From Ralstonia pickettii DTP0602 (lineage in GTDB: Bacteria > Pseudomonadota > Gammaproteobacteria > Burkholderiales > Burkholderiaceae), in the NCBI GenBank assembly GCA_000471925.1, contig CP006667.1, positions 2,356,001 through 2,420,000 of the forward strand: a stretch of DNA of 64,000 nt. The letters are read 5' to 3'. The notes beneath the pieces were generated by a model. It saw nothing but the letters and a program-made list of their open reading frames with translations, did no database searches and had not been told where the DNA came from. Below are positions 8,059 to 16,783 of the stretch, in pieces. How positions within the stretch are numbered: position 1 is the first letter of the stretch; every line of letters begins with the position of its first letter. Made by a program: the position numbers and the translations under genes.

Positions 8059-9325
8059 GCGCGGGCTCCGGCGTGGCCCGCCGCAGCAGTGCGGCCACCT
8101 GCTCGACCTTGCCGTCGGCGCCGCGGATGCCGGCCAGGCGTTCGTGCACGCGCAGCCGGCCGCTGTCGGGCAGCGTCACCGCGTATTCCTGCACGCTGTC
8201 GGGCGCGTCACCGCGCGCCACCGCCGACCAGGTGGCCTGCACCAGCCCGCGCTCGGCGGCATCGACGCGGTCCAGCCATTCATCGACGCTGTTGACGTGG
8301 CGGATGGTGGCGCCGAGCAACTCGGCCGCGCCTTCACTCCAGGTGGCGCGCCCGGTCACGGCATCATACTCGACGCTGGCCACGCCCACGGCCTGCAGCG
8401 TGCGTGCATAGCGCAGGCGCCAGGCGCGGGCTTCCTCCAGCGCCGCGCGGCGTCCTTCGGACAGCGCCCGTCCCAGCAGCATCACCAGCGCCCAGACGAT
8501 GACGAAGCCCTGCACCTCGACCACGGCCTCGCCGGGAAAGCCTTCGATAATATTGAACGGGCCCGCGCCGCGCGCGGTGCGGTAGATGATAAGCAGGCAG
8601 CCCAGCAGCGTGGCGATGGCACCGCCGCGCGGGCCCCACAGCAGCGCGGTGGCCAGCAGGAACGGCATCGGCACGTAGGCCAGCGTGGGCGCGAGCCCGC
8701 CGAAGCGCTGCGTGGCATGGTCCGAGAACACCGCCAGCACCGCCACGATAAAGATGATGAAGGCCAGCCCGCCGGCCAGGAACTGCTGCATCGGCATGCC
8801 GCCAGAGCGGCGCACGCGAAAACCGCGGAAGGCCACGGCCACGGGCGCGACCAGCAGCAGCCCCGCCGCCGTGGAGAAGAACCAGGCGCGCCACTCGACC
8901 GGCAGGTCCAGCCCCGGCCGCTGCCAGCGCCACAACTCCACCGCCAGCGTCGCGCCCAGCGCCGACCCCACCAGCGCGCCGGCGATCAGCAGGGTGGCCC
9001 CGAGCGGGCTCTGCGGGTCGCGCCGGCCATAGGTGGCGATCCATGCCGCCGTGCCCAGGCTGACCACTTCGATCAGGCCGAAGGCCACGGCGCCGGGCAG
9101 TTTCAGCGCATGCGCAGCCATGCCCCAACCCGCCAGCGTGATGCCCGCCCCCACCAGCACCGCCGGCCACGACCAGCGCGCGCAAACCAGCAACGCGGCA
9201 AGCGTGACGCCGCTGCCCAGCCACACCGGCACGGCCTCGGTCGCGGCCTGCGCCAGCATCTGTGACACGATCCCGGCGGCCAGCACCAGCACGCCGACCG
9301 TCACTGCCAAGCGGATCTGCTGCAT
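8051..9325 (-). CDS. MASE1-domain membrane sensor with a C-terminal PAS domain
   Basis: A protein of about 424 residues. Residues 1-285 hold around eight hydrophobic helices of MASE1 type, including the segment WLGSGVTLAALLVCARWSWPA and a second-half segment LAYVPMPFLLATALLWGPRGG. Residues of about 295-420 form a PAS-like domain (VGVASVEYDAVTGRATWSEGAAELLGA). No histidine kinase, GGDEF or EAL output domain follows, which is unusual for MASE1 proteins. I chose the ATG at 9325 because GGGAGGGG stands just before it; an ATG at 9340 adds five residues. Its end overlaps the start of the hydrolase fusion, so the two are probably co-translated. Confidence 0.8.
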   Translation of the reverse strand: MQQIRLAVTVGVLVLAAGIVSQMLAQAATEAVPVWLGSGVTLAALLVCARWSWPAVLVGAGITLAGWGMAAHALKLPGAVAFGLIEVVSLGTAAWIATYGRRDPQSPLGATLLIAGALVGSALGATLAVELWRWQRPGLDLPVEWRAWFFSTAAGLLLVAPVAVAFRGFRVRRSGGMPMQQFLAGGLAFIIFIVAVLAVFSDHATQRFGGLAPTLAYVPMPFLLATALLWGPRGGAIATLLGCLLIIYRTARGAGPFNIIEGFPGEAVVEVQGFVIVWALVMLLGRALSEGRRAALEEARAWRLRYARTLQAVGVASVEYDAVTGRATWSEGAAELLGATIRHVNSVDEWLDRVDAAERGLVQATWSAVARGDAPDSVQEYAVTLPDSGRLRVHERLAGIRGADGKVEQVAALLRRATPEPAHG

Positions 9326-9431
9326 GGATTCCCCTCCCATGGCACGTGTGACTCAGGATAGTTGCCGCGCCATGGAGGGACAAGGTAAGTCACCCGGCGC
9401 CATCCGGCGCCAGGGGAGATCCGAGGGCGCC

Positions 9432-10247
9432 CTAGCCTGCCACGCCCAGCGCGCCCTCGACATTGCGCACCAGGCTGACCAGGCGCGGACCGACGTCGTC
9501 TTCCATCTGCTTGCTCTGCTGGCTGAACACCGGCACCGAAGCGGCAAAGATCCACGCCTCGCCGTCTCGGCGCGTGCGCATCGGCACCGCAATGGATTCC
9601 ACCTCGCGGTGCAGGTCGCGGTGACCGCGGCAGAAGCCGAGCTGGTCCAGGTCGAGCGCAGCGTCGGCCAGCCGCTCGCGCAGCCAGTCGCCGCGCTGCG
9701 GCTCGGTGGCCGCCAGTTGCTCGACATAGGCCTCGCGCTCGGCCTCGCTCATCATCAGCAGGTAGCTGCGACCGGACGCGGTGCGCGAGACCGACACCCG
9801 CGTGCCCGCCTCCGGCCGGAACACATGGCTGCCCACGCCCTGGGCGATTTCCACATAGGTCAGCGTGTTGCCATAGCCGACGATCAGCTCGACCTGCCCG
9901 GCGATATGGTCGGCCAGTTCCTGCATCTGCGGGCGCGCCAGCTGGCGCACGGTCATCCGCGCCAGCGCCGGCGCGGCCAGGTTGACCAGGCCCACCCCCG
10001 CCACGTAGCGCGACAGTCGCTCGGAATAGCGCAGCAGGCCCAGCTCGCACAGCGTGTCCAGCAGTCGGAACAGCGTTGGCTTGGCCAGGCCGGTGCGCTC
10101 CATCAGCTCGCGGCTGCTGAGCTCCTGCACCGTCGGCGAGAAGCAGTTGAGGATGGAGATGCCGCGCGCCAGTGCGCTGACGAGGCGTGCCTCGCCGTCG
10201 GAATCGGCGGGCGTCGGGGTCACGGAAGCTTGTGGTGCATTAGCCAT
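9432..10247 (-). CDS. IclR-family transcriptional regulator
   Basis: A 271-residue DNA-binding regulator. Residues of about 20-85 form the winged helix (ARGISILNCFSP, then LSSRELMERTGLAKPTLFRLLDTL). Residues 95-260 form the IclR effector domain (RPQMQELADHIAGQVELIVGYG and SRTASGRSYLLMM). The ATG at 10247 has an AAGG element 8 bases upstream. The open frame extends further, but without a ribosome site and with unlike composition. It is divergent from the thiolase operon, with 216 bp between them. Control of that operon in response to a small acid or CoA-pathway intermediate is the likely role, by analogy with IclR proteins of aromatic and fatty-acid catabolism. Confidence 0.93.
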   Translation of the reverse strand: MANAPQASVTPTPADSDGEARLVSALARGISILNCFSPTVQELSSRELMERTGLAKPTLFRLLDTLCELGLLRYSERLSRYVAGVGLVNLAAPALARMTVRQLARPQMQELADHIAGQVELIVGYGNTLTYVEIAQGVGSHVFRPEAGTRVSVSRTASGRSYLLMMSEAEREAYVEQLAATEPQRGDWLRERLADAALDLDQLGFCRGHRDLHREVESIAVPMRTRRDGEAWIFAASVPVFSQQSKQMEDDVGPRLVSLVRNVEGALGVAG

Positions 10248-10463
10248 ATTAGAGCCTTCGGCCTGAATTTTTTGATACCAGCGTCTCAAAACCCGGATGT
10301 TGCCCTTCGTTTTTTCCGAAGTCAAATGCTGTTTTTTGAGTTTACATGGCAGCTTTCCGAAGCCAGAATTCCGATTCATCGTATTGGACGATCACTTTTC
10401 GGTACGGACGTCTCAATATCCCAGCAACGACTCGCAACGCTCAGCTTTTTCAGGAGACACCTC
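10248..10463. promoter_or_regulatory. Divergent iclR / thiolase control region with repeated motifs
   Basis: The region contains two copies of CGTCTCAA (10282-10289 and 10409-10416). Both are preceded by a G-TAC element, giving an imperfect 18-base direct repeat. It also contains two copies of TTTCCGAAG (10313-10321 and 10354-10362). Repeats in a regulator-operon gap are candidate IclR operators. This is sequence observation plus inference; no promoter hexamers stood out clearly. Confidence 0.4.
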
Positions 10464-11642
10464 ATGCAACAAGCCGTCATCGTCGACGCCATCCGCAGCC
10501 CGATGGGCCGTTCCAAGCCGGGATCGGCCTTTACCGAACTGCATGCCACCGAGCTTCTGGCGCAGGTGCTCAAGGGTCTGGTCGAGCGCAACAACCTGGA
10601 TCCGGGTCTGGTCGATGACGTGATCACCGGTTGCGTCACCCAGGCCGGCGAACAGTCGGCTGGCCCGGGCCGGGTGGCCTGGCTGGCAGCCGGCTTCCCC
10701 GACCACGTGCCCGCCACCACCATCGACCGCAAGTGCGGCTCCAGCCAGCAGGCGGTGCACTTCGCCGCGCAGGGCATCATGGCGGGCGCCTATGACATCG
10801 TCATTGCCTGCGGCATCGAGTCTATGAGCCGCGTGCCGATGGGCTCGGCACGCATCGGCCAGAATCCCTACGGGCCGTCGATGGAGGCACGCTACGCGCC
10901 CGGCCTCGTGTCGCAGGGCGTGGCGGCCGAACTGGTGGCGGCCAAATATGAGCTGTCGCGCCAGCAGATGGACAGCTATTCGGCGCGCTCGCACGAGCTG
11001 GCCGCGGCCGCGCGAGAAAGCGGCGCCTTCCGCCGTGAAATCCTGCCGATCAGCACGCCGAACGGGATCATCGACCAGGACGAGACCATCCGTCCGGGCA
11101 CCTCGGTGGAGAAGCTCGGCACGCTGCAGGCCTCGTTCCGCAGCGAGGAACTGGGCGCGCGCTTCCCGCAGATCGGCTGGAACGTGACCGCGGGCAATGC
11201 CTCGCAGATCAGTGACGGCGCCGCGGCGATGCTGCTGATGAGCGAATCGGCCGCGCAGCGCCTGGGCCTGAAGCCGCGCGCGCGCTTTGTCGCGTTCGAC
11301 GTCTGCGGCGACGATCCGGTGATGATGCTCACGGCACCGATCCCCGCCAGCCAGCGCGCGATCAAGAAGAGCGGCCTCAAGCTCGACCAGATCGACCACT
11401 ACGAGATCAACGAAGCCTTTGCCTGCGTGCCGCTGGCCTGGCAGCGCGCGCTCGGCGCCGATCCGGCGCGCCTGAACCCGCGCGGCGGCGCGATCGCGCT
11501 GGGGCATCCGCTGGGCGCCTCGGGCGTGCGGCTGATGACCACCATGCTGCATGCGCTGGAAGACAGCGGCCAGCGCTACGGCCTGCAGTCGATGTGCGAA
11601 GCCGGCGGCATGGCCAACGCCACCATCATCGAGCGCCTGTAA
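10464..11642 (+). CDS. Acetyl-CoA acetyltransferase / 3-ketoacyl-CoA thiolase
   Basis: A 392-residue cytoplasmic thiolase that cleaves 3-ketoacyl-CoA with CoA, or condenses acetyl-CoA. The acylated cysteine is in DRKCGSSQQA near residue 91. The base histidine is in GGAIALGHPLGASG, and NEAFA is present. The second cysteine motif reads MCEAGGMANA where typical biosynthetic thiolases have CIGGGQG, a feature of a distinct thiolase subfamily. The start follows a clear AGGAGA ribosome site. It leads a three-gene set with an SDR and a crotonase, which together could perform the last three steps of beta-oxidation. The acyl-CoA dehydrogenase step is not encoded here. Confidence 0.92.
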   Translation: MQQAVIVDAIRSPMGRSKPGSAFTELHATELLAQVLKGLVERNNLDPGLVDDVITGCVTQAGEQSAGPGRVAWLAAGFPDHVPATTIDRKCGSSQQAVHFAAQGIMAGAYDIVIACGIESMSRVPMGSARIGQNPYGPSMEARYAPGLVSQGVAAELVAAKYELSRQQMDSYSARSHELAAAARESGAFRREILPISTPNGIIDQDETIRPGTSVEKLGTLQASFRSEELGARFPQIGWNVTAGNASQISDGAAAMLLMSESAAQRLGLKPRARFVAFDVCGDDPVMMLTAPIPASQRAIKKSGLKLDQIDHYEINEAFACVPLAWQRALGADPARLNPRGGAIALGHPLGASGVRLMTTMLHALEDSGQRYGLQSMCEAGGMANATIIERL

Positions 11643-11661
11643 GCGCCCCCTCGTCTTGCAG

Positions 11662-11691
11662 ATTCCCGCGCGATTGACGCCGCGGGAATCG
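11662..11691 (+). terminator. Stem-loop between thiolase and SDR genes
   Basis: Perfect 10-bp arms (GATTCCCGCG and CGCGGGAATC) enclose a 10-base loop, 20 bp after the thiolase stop. No T-run follows, so it may act as an mRNA-stabilising or partial terminator element rather than a full terminator. Confidence 0.45.
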
Positions 11692-11730
11692 CCCATTTCT
11701 CAGCAAAGCATCCGTTCAAGGAGACACACC

Positions 11731-12495
11731 ATGAAACTCGAAAACATGTCCGCCGTCGTGACCGGCGGCGCTTCCGGCCTGGGCCTGGCCTGCGCGCGAC
11801 GCCTGGTGGAACGCGGCGTCGGCGTGGTCATCGCCGACCTGAACGAAGAGCGTGGCAACGCGGTGGTGGACGAGTTCGGCGGCAAGGTCCGCTTCGTCAA
11901 GGCCGACGTCTGTGACACCGACCAGATGAACGCGGTCTACGACGCCGCCGAAGCCATCGCCCCGCTGCGCGCGCTGATCCACTGCGCCGGCCTGGGCGCG
12001 CCGGTGCGCGTGGTCGAGAAGGACGGCCAGCCGGGATCGCTGGAGAAGTACGAAGCGGTGGTGCGAATCAACCTGATCGGCACCTTCAACGCGCTGCGCC
12101 TGGGTGCCGCGCGCATGGCAAAGAACGAACTGGTCGACGGCGAACGCGGCGCGTGCGTGCTGACCGCTTCGGTGGCCGCCTATGAAGGGCAGATCGGCCA
12201 GATCCCTTACAGCTCGGCCAAGGCCGGCATCGTCGGCATGACGCTGGTAGCCGCGCGCGACCTGGCGCAGCGCGCGATCCGCGTGTGCACGATCGCTCCG
12301 GGGCTGTTCGACACGCCCCTTCTGGCGAAGCTGCCGGAGAACGTGCGCGCCTCGCTCGGCGCCATGGTGCCGCATCCGCCGCGGCTGGGCGCGCCGGATG
12401 AGTACGCCTCCACCGCGCTGCACATCCTGGAGAACCCGATGCTCAACGGCGAGACCATCCGCCTGGACGGCGCCATCCGCATGGCGCCGCGCTGA
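11731..12495 (+). CDS. Short-chain dehydrogenase, 3-hydroxyacyl-CoA dehydrogenase type II-like
   Basis: A 254-residue classical SDR. It has the NAD(P)-binding motif TGGASGLG (about 11-18), an acidic residue after strand 2 (VVIADLNEE) that suggests NAD+, CAGLG, and the catalytic Ser/Tyr/Lys set (LTASVAAY and YSSAK). The overall pattern, including the TIAPGLFDTPLL and PHPPRLGAPDEYA segments, resembles type II 3-hydroxyacyl-CoA dehydrogenases (HSD17B10-like). That fits a place between thiolase and enoyl-CoA hydratase. An AAGGAG ribosome site lies upstream of the ATG. The exact acyl substrate is unknown. Confidence 0.9.
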   Translation: MKLENMSAVVTGGASGLGLACARRLVERGVGVVIADLNEERGNAVVDEFGGKVRFVKADVCDTDQMNAVYDAAEAIAPLRALIHCAGLGAPVRVVEKDGQPGSLEKYEAVVRINLIGTFNALRLGAARMAKNELVDGERGACVLTASVAAYEGQIGQIPYSSAKAGIVGMTLVAARDLAQRAIRVCTIAPGLFDTPLLAKLPENVRASLGAMVPHPPRLGAPDEYASTALHILENPMLNGETIRLDGAIRMAPR

Positions 12496-12540
12496 TCCGG
12501 CACGCGCATCGATTTCGCATCCGCATACAAGGAACGAAAA

Positions 12541-13305
12541 ATGAGCGACACGCTGCAACTTGAAACCCGTGGCAATACGCTGCTGATCACGATGAACCGG
12601 CCCCAGGCGCGCAATGCCATGGACTTCGAGACCGCGACCGCGCTGGCGGCCGCGATCGACCAGCTGGAAAGCCGTGACGACCTGAGCGTGGCCATCCTGA
12701 CCGGCGCGGGCGGCACCTTCTGCTCCGGCATGGACCTGAAGGGCTTTCTCGAAGGCAAGCGCCCCAGCCTGCCCGGCCGCGGCTTTGGCGGCCTGACCGA
12801 GAAACCGCCGCGCAAGGTGCTGATCGCCGCAGTGGAAGGCTATGCACTGGCCGGCGGCTTCGAGCTGGCACTGGCGTGCGACCTGATCGTGTCGTCGAAG
12901 GCGGCCAGGTTCGGCCTGCCTGAAGTCAAGCGCGGGCTGGTGGCCGGCGCCGGCGGGCTGATGCGCCTGCCGCGCCGCGTGCCGTACCACATCGCCATGG
13001 AATACGCGCTGACCGGCAATATGCTGGGCGCCGAGCAGGCCCACGCCTACGGCCTGGTCAACCGCCTGACCGAACCGGGCCTGGCACTGGCAGGCGCGCT
13101 GGCGCTGGCCGACGAGATCGGCGCCAACGGCCCGCTGGCGGTCGCGGTCAGCAAGCAGATCGTGGCCGAGTCCGCCGACTGGAGCGCGGAGGAAATGTTC
13201 GAGCGCCAGCGCCCGCTGCTGGCGCCGGTATTCACCTCGGCCGATGCCCGCGAAGGTGCGGCCGCGTTCGCCGAGAAGCGCAAGCCGGTGTGGACGGGCA
13301 AGTAA
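12541..13305 (+). CDS. Enoyl-CoA hydratase/isomerase family protein (crotonase)
   Basis: A 254-residue crotonase. The oxyanion-hole segments are GTFCSGMDLKGF near 60-71 and ALAGGFELALACDL near 102-115. Of the two catalytic Glu positions, one falls within the LPEVKRGLVAGAGG region, as in hydratases and isomerases. It ends with the family tail AAAFAEKRKPVWTGK. It starts 45 bp after the SDR with an AAGGAACG ribosome site. It would hydrate a 2-enoyl-CoA to supply the neighbouring dehydrogenase. Crotonases differ in chemistry with few residue changes, so isomerase or hydrolase activity is possible. Confidence 0.91.
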   Translation: MSDTLQLETRGNTLLITMNRPQARNAMDFETATALAAAIDQLESRDDLSVAILTGAGGTFCSGMDLKGFLEGKRPSLPGRGFGGLTEKPPRKVLIAAVEGYALAGGFELALACDLIVSSKAARFGLPEVKRGLVAGAGGLMRLPRRVPYHIAMEYALTGNMLGAEQAHAYGLVNRLTEPGLALAGALALADEIGANGPLAVAVSKQIVAESADWSAEEMFERQRPLLAPVFTSADAREGAAAFAEKRKPVWTGK

Positions 13306-13362
13306 TGCGCCCGCACGACATCGCTTGACCGAAGGCACGGATGTAGCGCCCTCCGCCTCCGG

Positions 13363-13387
13363 ACGGCCGGCCGCAAGCCGGCCGTTT
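13363..13387 (+). terminator. Probable terminator after the thiolase operon
   Basis: Perfect 9-bp arms (ACGGCCGGC / GCCGGCCGT) with a 5-base loop lie 58 bp after the crotonase stop, followed by TTTG. The U-run is short, so efficiency is uncertain. It separates the operon from the transporter downstream. Confidence 0.6.
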
Positions 13388-13488
13388 GCATTGGGTCCGG
13401 CCGACGGCCAGGCCCGCGGGGGCCTGTCGTGGCGCTGCACGCCCCCACGGCTTCAGCAAAGCGGAAGGCGGCCCGGCGCAAAGCCAAA

Positions 13489-13517
13489 TTGACACGGCGC
13501 GGCCCGCGGCATACCCT
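13489..13517 (+). promoter_or_regulatory. Candidate sigma-70 promoter of the MFS gene
   Basis: A full TTGACA -35 element (13489-13494) is followed after exactly 17 bases by TACCCT (13512-13517). The leader to the TTG start at 13625 is long and contains an unstructured AAC/CAA-rich tract near 13578-13612. The 13306-13624 gap holds no other gene that I can support. Confidence 0.5.
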
Positions 13518-13624
13518 CGCCCTACTCTTCGGTATATTCAGCACTCGCTTAATACGGCGCGAGTGGCCGGGGGTTCACAAGAAGAACAACAACGACAACA
13601 ACGACAACACCGAGACGAAGCATC

Positions 13625-14869
13625 TTGTCCTCCTCCATTCCAACCTCCCGCCTCGACAGCCTGCGCCCGGCCCTGCCCATCCTGCTCGGCGCCTCCGTGA
13701 TGCTCAGCCTGGCCATGGGCCTGCGCCAGAGCCTGGGCATCTTCATGCCGCCGCTGACGCGCGACATCGGCATCTCGGTCTCGGATTTCACCGTGGCCAT
13801 TGCCGTGCAGAACCTGGCCTGGGGACTGCTGCAGCCGCTGGCCGGGGCGTGGGCCACGCGCATCGGCTTCCGGCCGCTGATGCTGGCGGGATCGGTGCTG
13901 TATGTGATCGGGCTGGTGCTGCTGGCGACCGCGCACGGCATGGTCGGCGTGACGCTGGGTGCGGGCGTGGCGATCGGCGCGTCGATGGCCTGCACCGGCA
14001 GCGCGCTGGCGATGGCGGTGGCGGCACGGCCGGTGCCGGCGGCACTGCGCAGCACGGTGCTGGGGCTGGTGTCCGGGGCCGGATCGCTGGGGGCGCTGCT
14101 GGCCGCGCCGATCGGGCAGATGGTGACGCAGTCGTATGGATGGCGCGCCGGGCTGGCGGCTTTCGTGCTGCTGGCGCTGGTGATGCTGCCGGCCGCATGG
14201 TTTGCCGGGCGCGTTGACCGGCTGACGCTGAACCTACCGACCGGCGTCGGCCAGGACAACGCGCGCCAGGCGCTGGGCACCGCGCTGCGGCATGCGCCGT
14301 TTGTGGTGATGGCCCTGGCGTATTTTGTCTGCGGCATGCAGCTAGTGTTCCTGACCACGCATCTGCCGTCGTATCTCGATATCTGCGGCATGGACCCGAT
14401 GCTCAGCGCCAAGGCGCTGGGCGTGATCGGCGGCTTCAACGTGCTGGGCAGCATCTTCTTCGGCTGGGCCGGCGGGCGCTTCAACAAGCTGATGCTGCTG
14501 GGCGGCATCTATACCATCCGCTCGCTGGCGCTGACGTGGTACTTCTCGTCGGCGCCCACGCCGGAAAGCACGCTGGTGTTCGCCGCCGTGATGGGCTTCC
14601 TGTGGCTGGGCGTGGCGCCGCTGGTATCGGGCTGGATCGCCGAGACCTTCGGCCTGCGCTGGCAGGCCATGCTGGGCGGCGTGGCGTTCTTCAGCCATCA
14701 GATCGGCAGCTTTATCGGCGCCTTTGGCGGCGGGCTCGTCTATGACGCGCTCGGCTCGTACACGGTCGCATGGCAGGCCGGCGTGGCGCTGGGGCTGGCG
14801 GCGGGGCTGGCGCAGATCGCCTTTGCCGTGGCCACGCAACGGCGCCCGCCGCTGATGGCCACGTCCTGA
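13625..14869 (+). CDS. Major facilitator superfamily transporter
   Basis: A polytopic inner-membrane protein of about 414 residues with roughly 12 hydrophobic helices in two halves. The first helix ([20 protein letters not shown]) precedes the [13 protein letters not shown] segment typical of oxalate/formate- or monocarboxylate-type MFS carriers. A middle loop ([20 protein letters not shown]) separates the halves. The start is a TTG with only a weak GACGAAG ribosome site. The next in-frame ATG would remove part of helix 1, so the TTG is preferred. It follows the beta-oxidation operon with its own promoter candidate. The substrate cannot be deduced. Confidence 0.85.
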   Translation: MSSSIPTSRLDSLRPALPILLGASVMLSLAMGLRQSLGIFMPPLTRDIGISVSDFTVAIAVQNLAWGLLQPLAGAWATRIGFRPLMLAGSVLYVIGLVLLATAHGMVGVTLGAGVAIGASMACTGSALAMAVAARPVPAALRSTVLGLVSGAGSLGALLAAPIGQMVTQSYGWRAGLAAFVLLALVMLPAAWFAGRVDRLTLNLPTGVGQDNARQALGTALRHAPFVVMALAYFVCGMQLVFLTTHLPSYLDICGMDPMLSAKALGVIGGFNVLGSIFFGWAGGRFNKLMLLGGIYTIRSLALTWYFSSAPTPESTLVFAAVMGFLWLGVAPLVSGWIAETFGLRWQAMLGGVAFFSHQIGSFIGAFGGGLVYDALGSYTVAWQAGVALGLAAGLAQIAFAVATQRRPPLMATS

Positions 14870-14939
14870 ACGCGCGGCGCCATGTCAGAATCGGGGTTCC
14901 CGCACTGGAGCCCCTTTTTCATTCCGCCACCATCACGAC

Positions 14940-15272
14940 TTGGAACTGCTTCGCATCGCCCTGCTTTTTGCCGTGACGGCCGTTGCCGAGATCGTCGGCT
15001 GCTACCTGCCGTGGCTGGTCCTGCGGCAAGGCAAGAGCCTGTGGCTGCTGGTGCCGGCGGCGCTGTCGCTCGGGCTGTTTGCATGGCTATTGACACTGCA
15101 TCCGGCCGCGGCGGGCCGCACCTATGCCGCCTATGGCGGCATGTATATCGCGGTGGCGCTGCTGTGGCTGCGTTTTGTCGACGGCGTGGTGCTGACGCGC
15201 TGGGACGTGGCCGGTGCCGCCATCGCGCTAGCCGGCATGGCGGTGATCGCGCTACAGCCGGCAGGCCGCTGA
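14940..15272 (+). CDS. ynfA: UPF0060/YnfA-family membrane protein
   Basis: A 110-residue protein with four hydrophobic helices. It matches the UPF0060 pattern: [19 protein letters not shown] near the N terminus, [23 protein letters not shown] in the middle (I quote only segments), and a final helix ending IALQPAGR. The family is related in fold to small multidrug-resistance exporters, and its cellular role is poorly known. The only suitable start is TTG, since no in-frame ATG precedes the first helix. It lies 70 bp after the MFS gene and may be co-transcribed. No close partner gene is evident. Confidence 0.87.
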   Translation: MELLRIALLFAVTAVAEIVGCYLPWLVLRQGKSLWLLVPAALSLGLFAWLLTLHPAAAGRTYAAYGGMYIAVALLWLRFVDGVVLTRWDVAGAAIALAGMAVIALQPAGR

Positions 15273-15481
15273 GCACGGCCAGCGATCAGTGCCAGGCGCT
15301 GCCGACCCGGATGTATAACGTGTTCCGGCCCTTGCTGTGGGCCACGCCGAGATAAGCGTCTTGCACAAAAACACCCCGGCCGCGGCCTGAAAGTGGCCTC
15401 GCACCCGAATGAGGGATGCCTGCCTGCCGGACGCCGCCTAGCATGGATAACGAGTGGTCCTTGGATCCTCAGGCCTTTTCC

Positions 15482-15508
15482 CGCCCGCGCTCGCGCGGGC
15501 GCTTTCTT
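15482..15508 (+). terminator. GC-rich terminator hairpin after ynfA
   Basis: Nine-bp perfect arms (CGCCCGCGC / GCGCGGGCG) with a two-base loop are followed by CTTTCTT. It lies within the 327-bp stretch 15273-15599 between the converging ynfA and SDR genes, which otherwise holds nothing that I can support as a gene. Confidence 0.6.
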
Positions 15509-15599
15509 GGTTGCCGGTTCGCTGTGGCGAAGGGCGCCGCGGCATTGCCGGCGGGCGGTAAGAAACTCCCTGCTTTGTAAATCTGGCGGCACGTGCCGG

Positions 15600-16580
15600 T
15601 CAGTGCTCCCCCTTGCGCCAGTGCCACAGCGCCAGCCCCGCCAGCGCACCCGCCACAAGCGCGCCGGCGATACACCACTGCCGCGTGTGTCGCGGCGATC
15701 CCCATTCTCCGCCGATGGACATGTGCCCCAGCGAGGCATGGAACAGGTTGCCGTCCGACACCGGCGTATCGTGCGCGCCGCTGAAATGCCGGTGCGCGAC
15801 CTGGCCGGAAACGCGCTGCACCAGGCCCGGCGCCACCAGGTTGGCCGCTCGGGCCAGCCTGGCTACCATCCCGACTGTAGTGGAATGCGAGCCGGGGGCC
15901 GCCACGGCGCGCAGCACCGCCCGCGCCACCGAGTTGGCATCGACCAGGGGCCGCGGCGGACGCAGCGCCTTGCCGGTGTAGTTGGCGCTGTGGCGCATGC
16001 CCGGCGTGTCGGCGGTGGACGGGAAGATGTCGCAGATGCGGATCCGCGGCCATCCCACCAGTTCGGCGCGCAAGGCCTCGGAGAAGCCGCGCAGTCCGAA
16101 CTTGCTTGCGGTATACGACACGCCGTAGGGCGATGGCGCCCAGGCGCCCAACGACACGATATTCACCAGCACGCCCTCGCCGGCCGCCTTGAAGAACGGC
16201 AGCACCGCATGCGCGCCATGCAGGTAGCCCAGCAGGTTGATGCGCACAACCTGTTCGTGCGCAGACACGGGCGTTTCCTCGAACAGACCGAATGCGCCGA
16301 CGCCGGCATTGTTGACCCAGACATCGATGCCGCCATCGCCGAACTCCGCCGCACGCTCGGCCAAGCGGTGCATGGCCGCCGGCTGCGTGACATCACCGGG
16401 AACCGCCAGCGCTTTCGCGCCCAGTTCGCGGCAGGCCGCGGCGGCGCGCGCCAGCGGCGCTTCACCGCGGGCGCACAGGACCACGCGTGCATGGCATTTG
16501 GCAAAGGCGAGTGCAGTGGCCAGGCCGATGCCGCTGGAAGCGCCGGTGATGACAACGGTAAGCGGTCGGGTCGGGGGCAT
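15600..16580 (-). CDS. SDR-family oxidoreductase with C-terminal membrane anchor
   Basis: A 326-residue short-chain dehydrogenase. It has TGASSGIG near 12-19, an arginine after strand 2 (VVLCARGEAP) that favours NADP, WVNNAGVGAFG, and the catalytic IVSLGAW...YTASK pair. The C-terminal 25 residues form a hydrophobic helix (CIAGALVAGALAGLALWHW) ending in a charged KGEH tail. The enzyme is therefore probably held at the inner membrane with its catalytic domain inside the cell. GAGAGG precedes the ATG. The closest familiar type is the DltE/YqjQ-like SDR group that acts on lipids or ketones; the substrate is unknown. Confidence 0.85.
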   Translation of the reverse strand: MPPTRPLTVVITGASSGIGLATALAFAKCHARVVLCARGEAPLARAAAACRELGAKALAVPGDVTQPAAMHRLAERAAEFGDGGIDVWVNNAGVGAFGLFEETPVSAHEQVVRINLLGYLHGAHAVLPFFKAAGEGVLVNIVSLGAWAPSPYGVSYTASKFGLRGFSEALRAELVGWPRIRICDIFPSTADTPGMRHSANYTGKALRPPRPLVDANSVARAVLRAVAAPGSHSTTVGMVARLARAANLVAPGLVQRVSGQVAHRHFSGAHDTPVSDGNLFHASLGHMSIGGEWGSPRHTRQWCIAGALVAGALAGLALWHWRKGEH

Positions 16581-16783
16581 GGCGGGCCTCTCACGGAAGT
16601 GGAACAGAGGTGGGATGCAGGCTGAAGGTATCGCCGGCTGCGCAGCATGTTCCGTTCCAGCGCCGCGGCGCTGGAACACAACTTGCCTGTTGCCATGCAA
16701 TACCGCGCGAGCCCCGGCACCCCTGGCGCCAGAGGCGCGCGCTTCGACCATGCAACCAAGCTTAGACCCAAGGAGGCCCCGTC

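Noticed and set aside
13578..13612. AAC-rich tract as a tandem repeat or CRISPR
   Set aside because: Units are only 3-9 bases, irregular and without spacers; it is a low-complexity leader.
15443..15580. Small plus-strand open frame of 45 codons
   Set aside because: It runs through the terminator hairpin at 15482-15508, has no ribosome site and no known similarity that I can name.
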